Shown one piece after another: positions 26,233 to 33,971 of a stretch of 64,000 nucleotides of DNA (position 1 is the stretch's first letter; each line of letters starts with the position of its first letter). The stretch is from an uncultured Senegalimassilia sp. Lineage in GTDB: Bacteria; Actinomycetota; Coriobacteriia; Coriobacteriales; Eggerthellaceae. The translations under genes were made by a program, and so were the position numbers. A model generated the notes under the pieces. The model made no database searches and was not told where the DNA came from. It worked only from the letters and a program-made list of their open reading frames with translations. Where the stretch lies: assembly GCF_934636665.1 (NCBI RefSeq), contig NZ_CAKUAT010000005.1, positions 1 through 64,000 on the forward strand, read 5' to 3'.

Positions 26233-26601
26233 CTAGATCACCCCCCGCGAGGAGAATCGCGCAGCGCGGGCGATGGCCGCAAGGTCCGGGCCGTCGGCCG
26301 GCAGGTCGCCGTGCTCGAAGGCGCGGTCGACCAGCGCCGAGGACGCTTCATCGGCGGCGTCGGATGCGCCGTCGGATACGGGTTCGGAGAGGGAATCGAC
26401 GAACTCCACGGCGTTATCCCAGGCCGCTTCGTCCTCCGCCGCCACGATGCCCGTGAGAAACGACGCGTCGCCGTTCTCGATGAGCTTGTCGTACATGCGG
26501 TTGATGGCCTGGGAGGCCGTGAGGCCTTCCCGCTGCAGCACAAGGCCGCCGCGGCGCTTCTTGCCGGGCGCCATGCGGCCGGTGACCATTGCCTCGCCCA
26601 T
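26233..26601 (-). CDS. RelB/DinJ-like antitoxin
   Basis: A 122-residue protein with an N-terminal ribbon-helix-helix pattern (RMAPGKKRRGGLVLQREGLTASQAINRMYDKLIENG) like RelB/DinJ, then an acidic C-terminal part that would bind the toxin. ATG 26601 lies 5 nt after GGAGG; the frame is open further upstream, and an in-frame ATG near 26736 close to the promoter would give a longer, mostly low-complexity N-terminus. The gene partner is the PIN toxin one base downstream. Confidence 0.75.
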   Translation of the reverse strand: MGEAMVTGRMAPGKKRRGGLVLQREGLTASQAINRMYDKLIENGDASFLTGIVAAEDEAAWDNAVEFVDSLSEPVSDGASDAADEASSALVDRAFEHGDLPADGPDLAAIARAARFSSRGVI

Positions 26602-27006
26602 CGCAACCTCCGATCGTCCCGCTTCGCTGCACGGGGAAACGGGCGGACGGCCGCTTGGCCGGCCATTGTTTCCCGCAGCGTTTACCAGCGTTACGCCGGG
26701 CTCCGCCGGCGCAACTTGTGTGAGTGCGTGGTTCATATTATTGTACAACGTTTTGCGTACAACGTCAATGGGACAATCTCCGGCATTCACTGGTTTCACA
26801 CAAGTTATTATGCGGTTTACCTGGGGTTATTCCGAGAGCGAAGGCGGCATGGGCGAAAGGCCGAAGGAGCCAGTCTAAGATTCGATCCTACACAGACTGT
26901 TAACAGACCGCACGCGAGGTTTTGCTACCATGTGCTACTGGACAAAAGCGGCCCCGACGCACGACGCCAGGGCGCAAAACGGATAACGCAAGGAAGGCGG
27001 TCGGGC
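26602..27006. other. Divergent spacer of the toxin-antitoxin and SGNH genes
   Basis: A 405-bp region holding the antitoxin promoter with its repeats. A leader of about 130 nt separates that promoter from the antitoxin ATG. On the plus strand no clear promoter for the hydrolase was found. Confidence 0.5.
26740..26768 (-). promoter_or_regulatory. Antitoxin promoter with direct-repeat operator
   Basis: TTGACG, 17 bp, TACAAT on the minus strand. Two exact copies of ACGTTGTAC (complements of 26743-26751 and 26757-26765, 14 bp apart) lie within it, suitable for binding by the antitoxin. Confidence 0.72.
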
Positions 27007-27960
27007 ATGCCCGCGAAAACGTTCTCCATCATGGGCGATTCCATCAGCACCTTCGAGGGGTGCGTGCCCGATGGCTACACACTGTTCTATAACGACGAGC
27101 GCTTGGAGCGATCCGGCGTGCTGCGCCCCGAGGATACCTGGTGGTCGCACGCGGTGCGCGCGCTCGGCGGCACCGTACTTGCCGATAGCGCCTGGTCAGG
27201 CAGCATGGTCGAGGGCGCGGGCTTCCCCGCCGCCAGCAGCCCCGAACGCGCAGCGGCCCTGCTGGGCCCCTACGGCCAAGTGCCCGATGCGGTGCTCGTG
27301 TTCATCGGCATCAACGACTACGGCTGGGGCGGCGCCGAGGCGCAGGCCGCCGGCCACAGCCACGCCATGCCGCGCTGCATCGACCCGGCAAGCGTTCCCG
27401 AGCAGGTAGCCGGTGCCGCGCCCGCCGACGCCGTGGAGCGTTTCGGCGCGGCGTACCGCACCATGCTGCGCAACATCCGCACGGCGGCGCCTAAAACTGC
27501 GGTGTATTGCATCACGCTGCTGCCCGGACGCACGCACGGCGTCGACCATCCCGAGTTCTGCTACCGTCTGCGCGGCCATCACCTGGACGAATACAACGCC
27601 GCCATCCGCGAAGCGGCCGTAGCCGAAGGCTGCCGCGTCGCCGACGTGCGCGCGTTCGGTCGCGACTACGACTCGCTCGAGGGCACGCACCCCACAAATC
27701 TGGGCATGCGCCAGTTCGCCAGCATGGTGGTGCGCGCAATGCAGCTGGCGGACGCGGGAGCGGGAGAGAACGAAGCGAAAGAGGGCGCGCCGGAAGGCAT
27801 CACCATCGGGGCGCAACCCGAGGTCGCCAACCCCGCGCTTGACCTGCAAGATTTCTGCGGCGCGCCCGAAAGCGCGCAGCTATGCGATGAGCCCACCTGT
27901 ATCGGCTGCCCCCACGCCGCCAACACCGGCAACCAATGGCTCTGCAGGTGCCTGAAGTAG
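27007..27960 (+). CDS. SGNH/GDSL hydrolase with cysteine-rich tail
   Basis: A 317-residue esterase-type hydrolase. Block I is FSIMGDSIST (nucleophile S12), block III FIGINDYGWGG, and block V EGTHPTNLG with the catalytic His. No signal peptide, so it is probably cytoplasmic. ATG 27007 follows AAGGAAGG. The last about 35 residues contain six cysteines (CGAPESAQLC, CIGC, CRC), an odd addition for this family that could bind a metal or cluster. The substrate is unknown. Confidence 0.87.
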   Translation: MPAKTFSIMGDSISTFEGCVPDGYTLFYNDERLERSGVLRPEDTWWSHAVRALGGTVLADSAWSGSMVEGAGFPAASSPERAAALLGPYGQVPDAVLVFIGINDYGWGGAEAQAAGHSHAMPRCIDPASVPEQVAGAAPADAVERFGAAYRTMLRNIRTAAPKTAVYCITLLPGRTHGVDHPEFCYRLRGHHLDEYNAAIREAAVAEGCRVADVRAFGRDYDSLEGTHPTNLGMRQFASMVVRAMQLADAGAGENEAKEGAPEGITIGAQPEVANPALDLQDFCGAPESAQLCDEPTCIGCPHAANTGNQWLCRCLK

Positions 27961-27982
27961 GCAGCCGCACCCCCTGAACGCA

Positions 27983-28012
27983 ATCGGGCCCCGGCGTTTG
28001 CCGGGGCCCGAT
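27983..28012. terminator. Bidirectional hairpin between convergent genes
   Basis: ATCGGGCCCCGGC pairs perfectly with GCCGGGGCCCGAT around GTTT. There is no T-run, so termination is likely but not certain. Confidence 0.65.
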
Positions 28013-28062
28013 CTGCTTCACGCGGCCTTAAGCCGCGCAACTATGCTGGGAAGCTCGCTTGC

Positions 28063-28365
28063 TTACTTGACCAGCTGGATCTTCTCGATGTCGTCGCGGG
28101 TGGTCTCGCGATAGAGCACCACGCGCTTGCCGATGACCTGCACCAGCTCGGCCTCGGCCTGATCGGCGATCTCGCGGCCGGCCTCGGCGGCCTGGCTGCC
28201 CGTTTCGCACAGCACGCTGACCTTGATGAGCTCGTGGGCCTCAAGACCCTCGTTGACCTGCTTGAGGATGTTGGCGGTGACGCCTTCCTTGCCGACGATA
28301 ACGGTGGGCTTCAAGTTGTTCGCCATGCTGCGCAGCTGACGGACCTGCTTGCCGGTGATAGCCAT
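28063..28365 (-). CDS. yhbY: YhbY-family RNA-binding protein
   Basis: A 100-residue CRM-domain protein: LTGKQVRQLR-type start (AITGKQVRQLRSMANNLKPTVIVGKEGVT) and the GxxG-like RNA loop region, ending ETTRDDIEKIQLVK. Members associate with pre-50S ribosomal subunits. ATG 28365 matches the family length of about 97-100; the longer frame upstream is not supported. It follows the MFS gene by 82 bp on the same strand. Confidence 0.92.
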   Translation of the reverse strand: MAITGKQVRQLRSMANNLKPTVIVGKEGVTANILKQVNEGLEAHELIKVSVLCETGSQAAEAGREIADQAEAELVQVIGKRVVLYRETTRDDIEKIQLVK

Positions 28366-28447
28366 GGGTTGCGCTCGTTTCTCTTCGTGTGTTAACGCTA
28401 AAGCGGCGCGCCCGTGAAGGCGCGCCGCAGATTCGCTTACGTCTATT

Positions 28448-29848
28448 TTACATGCTTCGTGCGCGTTTCGCATCGCGTTTCACCGCGGCACGCGAATAAA
28501 CCAGCGCGAGTGCACAACCTGCCGCGGCGATGCACGCGGCAACCACCATGGCGATCGAGAAGCCTTGCGCGGTCGCAAGCGCCTCATCGACGCCCGCCGC
28601 CAAGGCGCCCGCCTGGGCGGTGGACATGATGCCCGTGTACAGCGAAGGGCCGATACAGGCCGCGATCTGCACGAACGTGGTGGAGATGGCGACTCCGAAT
28701 GGATTCATTTCCTGAGACAGGGTGCGCAAGCCCGCCGTCTGCGAGGGCGAGAAGATGAAGCCGGTGCCGCCCATGATCAGCAACGCCGCGACAAACGCCG
28801 CCGGCAGCGACAACGTGGGGGCCAACGCCGCCATCACGACGAAGCCCACGGCGATGGCCGCAAAACCCGCCGGAAGCAGCGGCCACTCGCCGCGCGCGTC
28901 CATGATGCGGCCGCCCAATAGCGTAGTGCCCGCGTTCGCCAACACCGGGACCAGCATCAGCAAACCGGCCGCGAACGCCGTCAGGCCCGTGCCGCCTTCC
29001 AGGTACAGCGGCAGCAGCACGCTCATGCTGAAGCTGCCCATCATGGCGATGGTGGTCAGCACCACCGATGGCCAGAACGCGCGGCTCTTCATGGGCGTCA
29101 GGTCGATGAGCGGGTGCTCGCAGCGCAGTTGGCGCAGCACGAACAGCACCGCCGTGACCACCGCCACCGCAAGCGATCCGACCGCAAGCGCGACGTCGAT
29201 GGTCAGCTCGACAAGGCCCAGGCTCAGCGCGCACAGGAACACCGCCGAGAGCACCGTCGACGGAATGTCCAGGTGAGCAGGGGAGAAGCCCATGTTCTTG
29301 ACCGCGAACAGAGCCGCCAAGGCAAGCACCGCCATAGCGGCAAGGGGCACCGCGAACACGCTATGCCAGCCGAACGAGGTGACAAGCGCGCCGCACACCG
29401 TCGGAGCCAGAGCGGGGCCGAACGTGATCATGCAGCCGCCGATGGACAGGAACGTCCCCAGCTTGTGCTTCGGCGCGACCACCAGCACCGTGTTCATCAT
29501 AAGCGGGATGAAGATGCCCGAGCCCGCGGCCTGCACCAGACGCGCCGCCATGAGCAGCTCGAAGCTTGTGGCGAACAAGCCCATGATCGAGCCGACCAGC
29601 GTGAACGCCGCGGCGGCGAAATACAGGGGGCGCAGCTTGAAGCGGCGGTACATGAACGCCATGCACATGACCACGATGGTCGCCACGATCATATAGCCCG
29701 TGACCAGCCATTGCGCCGCAACCGAGTCGACGCCGTACTCGCCCATGATGGACATGAGCGCCATATTCACCAGATTCTCGTTGAACCCCGCCAAAAACGC
29801 GCTGGCGTATAGAACGACCAGCAGCGCAACCAATGCTTTTCCTTGCAT
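28448..29848 (-). CDS. MFS transporter, DHA2 (14-TM) family
   Basis: A 466-residue drug:H+ antiporter-type permease (EmrB/QacA family) with about 14 hydrophobic segments; GFNENLVNMALMSI and QWLVTGYMIVATIVVMCMAF match the family's motif D and first-half pattern. ATG 29848 is 7 nt after AAGGA. It is on the same strand as the respiratory operon but separated by 600 bp with three hairpins, so it is probably transcribed apart. The substrate is unknown; export of a product or antibiotic are both possible. Confidence 0.9.
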   Translation of the reverse strand: MQGKALVALLVVLYASAFLAGFNENLVNMALMSIMGEYGVDSVAAQWLVTGYMIVATIVVMCMAFMYRRFKLRPLYFAAAAFTLVGSIMGLFATSFELLMAARLVQAAGSGIFIPLMMNTVLVVAPKHKLGTFLSIGGCMITFGPALAPTVCGALVTSFGWHSVFAVPLAAMAVLALAALFAVKNMGFSPAHLDIPSTVLSAVFLCALSLGLVELTIDVALAVGSLAVAVVTAVLFVLRQLRCEHPLIDLTPMKSRAFWPSVVLTTIAMMGSFSMSVLLPLYLEGGTGLTAFAAGLLMLVPVLANAGTTLLGGRIMDARGEWPLLPAGFAAIAVGFVVMAALAPTLSLPAAFVAALLIMGGTGFIFSPSQTAGLRTLSQEMNPFGVAISTTFVQIAACIGPSLYTGIMSTAQAGALAAGVDEALATAQGFSIAMVVAACIAAAGCALALVYSRAAVKRDAKRARSM

Positions 29849-30451
29849 CCCGCATCCTTTCGCACTCGTTGACCGGACAATCGACGCAAAGGGCGTAAGG
29901 CGCAGCCGGCGCTGCCCGCTTGCGCGGGAAGCGGGCTGCGAAGGCGGGCGGCGGCAAACGAAACCCCCGCCCGGAGCGCGCGCAAAACCCAAAGGCCCGC
30001 GCGGGCAAAACCCCTGCTTATCGATTGTGTTCTGGAACCCCCGGCAAACTGGCGCGTGCGGCGCGGAAGCGCGAATGCACGGCTTGAGCACGCTTACCCG
30101 TGGTACGCAACGTATTCTAGCCACATCCCCGCTTCGCCGCGGGCTTTCCCCACAAAGAAAACCGCCCCGGCGCCAGCGAGGGCCCGGGGCGGATGGCGCG
30201 CGGCGGAGCGGGGGCTCCCAACACGCAGCCAGACAAAACCGCCCCGGGCCGATGGGGAGAGTCCGGGGCGGATGGCGCGTACCGGGGAAAGGGACCCGAA
30301 ACACGATCTATGAGAACCGCCCCGGGCCGATGGGAAAGCCCGGGGCGGGTATCACCGCAGGTTGGAGGGAGGGGCGCCCAACGCGCGGCGATCGGCAGAG
30401 CGCCCCTTGGCGCGAAGAGGATGCACAAGGGACGCTTGCCTTTCGGAATGG
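29849..30451. other. 600-bp non-coding region with triplicated hairpins
   Basis: No gene is convincing here; long open frames on both strands merely reflect the repeated GC-rich units. The right half carries three similar hairpins (listed next), and the left half is plain GC-rich sequence that must contain the MFS promoter. Confidence 0.6.
30162..30348 (-). repeat. Three tandem hairpin units, about 77-bp period
   Basis: CCGCCCCGG and CCGGGGCGG pair in each of three units: 30162-30192, 30239-30271 and 30317-30348. Units 2 and 3 share CCGCCCCGGGCCGATGGG, and units 1 and 2 share GGGGCGGATGGCGCG. On the minus strand each is followed by GGTT or GGTTTT, so they could act as serial terminators after the respiratory operon. 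Confidence 0.8.
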
Positions 30452-31381
30452 TTATCTCTCGTTCGGGGCCAGCTTCACGGCCTGCCCGCGCTTGGCGACC
30501 ACCGGCATGGCGATGGCGTTTGCCGGGCAAGCGTCCACGCAGGCGTTGCAGCGCGTGCAGTCCGCTAGCGTGCGCTCGCCGTAGTCAGGATGGCGCAGGT
30601 TGATGTCGGCCTCGCACACCATGGCGCAGCGGCTGCACGGCGTGCCCTTCGACGTCTCCAGGCACTTCGCGTCGTCGATGACGGGCTTGAACGTGCGGCT
30701 GAAGCGACCCATCAGGTTCATGAGGCCGGCCATGGGACAGAAGCGCGTGCACCATTTGCGCAGGAACACCAGCTCGATGATCAGCATCAACGGGATGAGG
30801 ACCACGGCCACGGTCATGTCCGCGTTGGCGAACAGGCGCCAGAACACCAGCACCGTGGCGAAGGTCAGGCCGATGGGGCACACCAGGCAAAACACCGGGA
30901 AGCCGAAGATGGCCGTGGACAGCAGCGCGCCGCCGAGCACGTAATGGCGCGAATCCAGCTTGGCGCGCTGCTGCTTGCAGGCGCTGCAGCTTTCGCAGCC
31001 GCCCTTCCCGCCGCAGCCCAGCTCGAACTTGGCGATATCGAGCGCCTCGTCGCGTTTCGCCTGCTCAAGCTCGCGGCGCTTCTTCGGCGAACGGAAGAAC
31101 GCGCGCAGCTTGCCCAGCACGGGTACGGGGCAGATCCAGCCGCAGAACGCGCGGCCGAACAGGAACACCAGCAGCGCCATGATGACGATGCTGAACACGG
31201 CGCGCGGGACCAAGGTCTTGGTCGCCAGCATGGTGGTGATCGCGCCAAGCGGGCACAACGCGCCGAACGAGCCCGGGCCGAAACCGGACAACGTGCCCAT
31301 GTTGATGCCCGCGATCAGGCACACAGCCAGGATGCAGAATACGGCGGCCGCCACGATGGTGCGGATCTTGCTCAATTTCAT
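30452..31381 (-). CDS. NapH-like membrane quinol dehydrogenase subunit
   Basis: A 309-residue membrane protein with about five hydrophobic segments and the NapH-type cysteine motifs CGWICPVPVLG and CTRFCPMAGL, plus a cytoplasmic-type CESCSACK and C-terminal ferredoxin motifs CSRCAMVC and CTRCNACVDAC. NapGH-type modules take electrons from menaquinol and pass them to periplasmic reductases. It begins 10 bp after the NapG-like gene. Confidence 0.88.
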   Translation of the reverse strand: MKLSKIRTIVAAAVFCILAVCLIAGINMGTLSGFGPGSFGALCPLGAITTMLATKTLVPRAVFSIVIMALLVFLFGRAFCGWICPVPVLGKLRAFFRSPKKRRELEQAKRDEALDIAKFELGCGGKGGCESCSACKQQRAKLDSRHYVLGGALLSTAIFGFPVFCLVCPIGLTFATVLVFWRLFANADMTVAVVLIPLMLIIELVFLRKWCTRFCPMAGLMNLMGRFSRTFKPVIDDAKCLETSKGTPCSRCAMVCEADINLRHPDYGERTLADCTRCNACVDACPANAIAMPVVAKRGQAVKLAPNER

Positions 31382-31391
31382 GACAACCCCC

Positions 31392-32153
31392 TTACAGCGA
31401 GGACGCAGGACGGACGACGATGGCGCGCTCGGTGGCTCCCGCGACGATGGAGCCTTGCTGCAGCGACACGCACACGCTCTCGCAGGCGCCGCAGCCGACG
31501 CACTTGTCCTCGATCACGTACGGGCGCGGGCTGTAGCCGTTGCCATCGAGCTGAATGGCGTCGTACCCGGCATCGCGGCAGGCGTCGAAGCAGAAATGGC
31601 AACCCGTGTCGCGGAACGCCAGGCACGTCTTGGGATCGATCTCGGCCAGGCCGATGATGGTGTTGTTCGCATCGGCGCCGGCGGGAAGCTGCAGTGCCTC
31701 GGTGGGGCACGATGCCACGCACAGCGGCACCCCGCCGTTCTCCTCGGCGCAGAAGTCGCAGTAATCGGCGCTGAAGTCCAGCTGCGGGCTGCGCATCCCC
31801 AGAAGGCCGTCCTCGATCTTGGCCGGCTTGATGACGTGACGCGGGCACGCCTCGTAGCATTTCTCGCAGCGGATGCAGGCGCTGACCAAGTGCGCCTCGT
31901 CCTGACCTCCCGGCGGACGGTTCAGCGGCACGTGGCCGGCATAGCGCAGGGCGCCCAAACCAAGCAGCGCAGCCGTGCTGCCCACGCCGATGAGCAGCGA
32001 GCGGCGCGAAACGTTCATCGGCTCCTTCGCCCTCTTCGCAGCAGGCTGCGCGGGCGCCGCATCGGTCGCGGCAGGTTGCGCGGGCACCGCATCGGCCGCG
32101 CCGACGTCCTTCGCCACGGCGGGCTGCGCGCCCTCCTTCTTCTCTTCGCTCAT
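31392..32153 (-). CDS. NapG/MauM-like Tat-exported ferredoxin
   Basis: A 253-residue four-cluster ferredoxin. The Tat motif (NVSRRSLLIGVG) begins only at about residue 46, after an Ala/Pro/Gln-rich stretch; ATG 32153 has a GAGAGGGG site, while an internal ATG just before the Tat motif has AAGGAG at short distance and would give a normal signal length. Cluster motifs include CIRCEKCYEAC, CDFCAE...CVASC, CHFCFDAC and CVGCGACESVC. With the NapH-like protein it forms a quinol-to-periplasm electron route. Confidence 0.86.
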   Translation of the reverse strand: MSEEKKEGAQPAVAKDVGAADAVPAQPAATDAAPAQPAAKRAKEPMNVSRRSLLIGVGSTAALLGLGALRYAGHVPLNRPPGGQDEAHLVSACIRCEKCYEACPRHVIKPAKIEDGLLGMRSPQLDFSADYCDFCAEENGGVPLCVASCPTEALQLPAGADANNTIIGLAEIDPKTCLAFRDTGCHFCFDACRDAGYDAIQLDGNGYSPRPYVIEDKCVGCGACESVCVSLQQGSIVAGATERAIVVRPASSL

Positions 32154-32329
32154 GAAGACCCCTCTCCGTGTCTTTCCGTTTCCTCTTCCTATGCGTGAAA
32201 GCCCCGGTCGGGGCTTTGCGAAAACGCGTATATGAGGGGGCTTCCGTTGCCGAAAGCGGGGCGTTCAGGTAAGCCCCCTCCAACACGCCTTTTCAGCTTG
32301 CGAGCTGGCGTTTTCCCGCCAACTCGCCC

Positions 32330-32359
32330 GCAAGGCCGGCCGACCAGAACCGGCCTTGC
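32330..32359 (-). terminator. Hairpin after the DmsC-like gene
   Basis: GCAAGGCCGG pairs with CCGGCCTTGC in the 217-bp gap between the DmsC-like and NapG-like genes. There is no T-run; it may be a processing or attenuation site inside the operon. A second small hairpin (AAAGCCCC/GGGGCTTT) is near 32200. Confidence 0.5.
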
Positions 32360-32370
32360 GCCTTCGTTTC

Positions 32371-33288
32371 CTAGAACAGGGCGAAGATGTGCATCGCTGC
32401 CGAGTACAGGAGCACGCGCCAGATGATGCCGCCGATGATGCAGCACACGCCTGCACCGCCGGCGTAGATGGCCAGCTGCTTGCCTTCCTGCGCCTTGCCG
32501 AACCACAGGATGGCGGCCGGGGCGACGATGCCGACGATGACGGCGCCCAGCCAGAACATCACGGCGTTGGAGCCTGCCAGCAGGCTGCCGACGACGGCGG
32601 CGCGGTCGACCATGGGCACGTCGGGCAGCGTCGGGTCGAAGTAGTACGCGATGTCGGCTGAGTACGTGCCGGCGGAGCCGTTGATCATGATCGCGTACAC
32701 CAGCACGACGACCAGCTGCGCCACGGCGCCGACCAGGGCGGTCTTGACCATGAAGTCGCGGGCCTCGACGTCGCCGGTGGCGCCGGCGATCACGAGTGCG
32801 GCCAGGCCGCCCATGAAGACCGTGTTCGTCAGGTAGTACACGATCAGGAGCGGGTTATCCCAGGTGGGCAGCGACGGCATCAGGTAGGAGTCGCCGGTGA
32901 CCATGGGAAGCGCCAGGCCCACGACGATGGCCAGGACGCCGGCCCACTTCGGGGCGGTGCCGTCCTCGGAGCGGCGGGCGAACAGGAAGAACAGCACGAT
33001 GGCGATGAACTCCACGACGCAGCCCCACAGCTCAAGGGTGATGCCGGACACGCCGTAGCCGTTACCGGCGAGCAGCGCGCCGAACGCGTTGAAGATGCGC
33101 TCCCAATGCTGCAGGTGCATGAACACGCAGATGCCGCCGATGACGAGCGTCGCCAGCGCGGCGATGAGCGCCGCGTTCTGCATCTTCTTGCCCTTGCCGA
33201 GCACGGTGAGCAGGCCCTGTGCGCCCAAGATGCCGCCGGACAGGCACAGGAAGAAGGTGAAGAGGATTAGAGGCCATTCCGGATTCAT
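32371..33288 (-). CDS. DmsC-like membrane anchor subunit
   Basis: A 305-residue protein with eight to nine hydrophobic segments, of the DmsC anchor family (FLCLSGGILGAQGLL at the N-terminus; conserved HLQHWERIFNAFG region). Such subunits oxidise menaquinol and pass electrons to the four-cluster ferredoxin and the catalytic subunit. It starts 4 bp after the DmsB-like gene, with GGGAG 7 nt before the ATG. Confidence 0.9.
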   Translation of the reverse strand: MNPEWPLILFTFFLCLSGGILGAQGLLTVLGKGKKMQNAALIAALATLVIGGICVFMHLQHWERIFNAFGALLAGNGYGVSGITLELWGCVVEFIAIVLFFLFARRSEDGTAPKWAGVLAIVVGLALPMVTGDSYLMPSLPTWDNPLLIVYYLTNTVFMGGLAALVIAGATGDVEARDFMVKTALVGAVAQLVVVLVYAIMINGSAGTYSADIAYYFDPTLPDVPMVDRAAVVGSLLAGSNAVMFWLGAVIVGIVAPAAILWFGKAQEGKQLAIYAGGAGVCCIIGGIIWRVLLYSAAMHIFALF

Positions 33289-33292
33289 GAGT

Positions 33293-33952
33293 CTACTCCC
33301 TCCACTTTCGGCCCTCGCGGAGCAGGTACATCAGCTTGGGCTTGTTGCCTGCGTCCTTGAGATGATGGATATCGCTTTCCTTGTACGCCTCGACGTAGTC
33401 CTTGAGCTTGACGCGGGTCTTGGTCATCTCGTCGTACTGGCAGCCGGGGCTGTCAGGATGCGCCGGGCCCTCGAAGTTGTCGACGCCCTTGTCAAGGTCG
33501 CCGAAGAAGCGGGCGCGGGCGCCGCACTGGGCCACGCACTGCGGCAGCTCGCCTTGGCTGATGCGCTGCTCGCACATGGTGCACTTCTCGACGACGCGCT
33601 CCTCCTCGTTGAGGTAACGCACGCCGTACGGGCAGGCCAGGGCGCAGAAGCGGCAGCCGATGCACTTGGACTTGTCGATCTGCACGGTGCCGTCCTCGCG
33701 AATGTGGGATGCGCCGGTCGGGCACACGCGCACGCACTCGGGGTTCTTGCAGTGCTGGCACTGGACTGGAAGGAAGTACATCTCCACGTCCGGGTAATCA
33801 CCCGAGCCGCCCTCGATGGGGTGCGGACCGATGCGCAGCGTCTTGATCCAGAAGTTGCCGACGTCGACGCCGTTGATCGCCTTGCAGGCGACCGTGCAGG
33901 CCAGGCAGCCGGTGCAACGGTTCAGGTCGGTGATAATCGCGTAATTTGCCAT
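33293..33952 (-). CDS. DmsB-like four-cluster ferredoxin subunit
   Basis: A 219-residue electron-transfer subunit with four [4Fe-4S] motifs: CTGCLACTVAC, CQHCKNPECVRVC, CIGCRFCALAC and CTMC...CVAQC. No signal peptide of its own; like DmsB it would be co-exported with the Tat-bearing catalytic subunit. An excellent ribosome site (AAGGAGGT) lies 8 nt before the ATG, 19 bp after the catalytic gene. Confidence 0.94.
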   Translation of the reverse strand: MANYAIITDLNRCTGCLACTVACKAINGVDVGNFWIKTLRIGPHPIEGGSGDYPDVEMYFLPVQCQHCKNPECVRVCPTGASHIREDGTVQIDKSKCIGCRFCALACPYGVRYLNEEERVVEKCTMCEQRISQGELPQCVAQCGARARFFGDLDKGVDNFEGPAHPDSPGCQYDEMTKTRVKLKDYVEAYKESDIHHLKDAGNKPKLMYLLREGRKWRE

Positions 33953-33971
33953 GGGTTGTTACCTCCTTTCC

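Noticed and set aside
26233..26799. 188-codon version of the antitoxin
   Set aside because: Its start lies upstream of the promoter, and the added N-terminus is low-complexity; the GGAGG-preceded ATG at 26601 fits better.
29700..30584. 294-codon plus-strand frame with repeated APGRW-like units
   Set aside because: The repeats come from the three GC hairpins, and the left part is antisense to the MFS gene.
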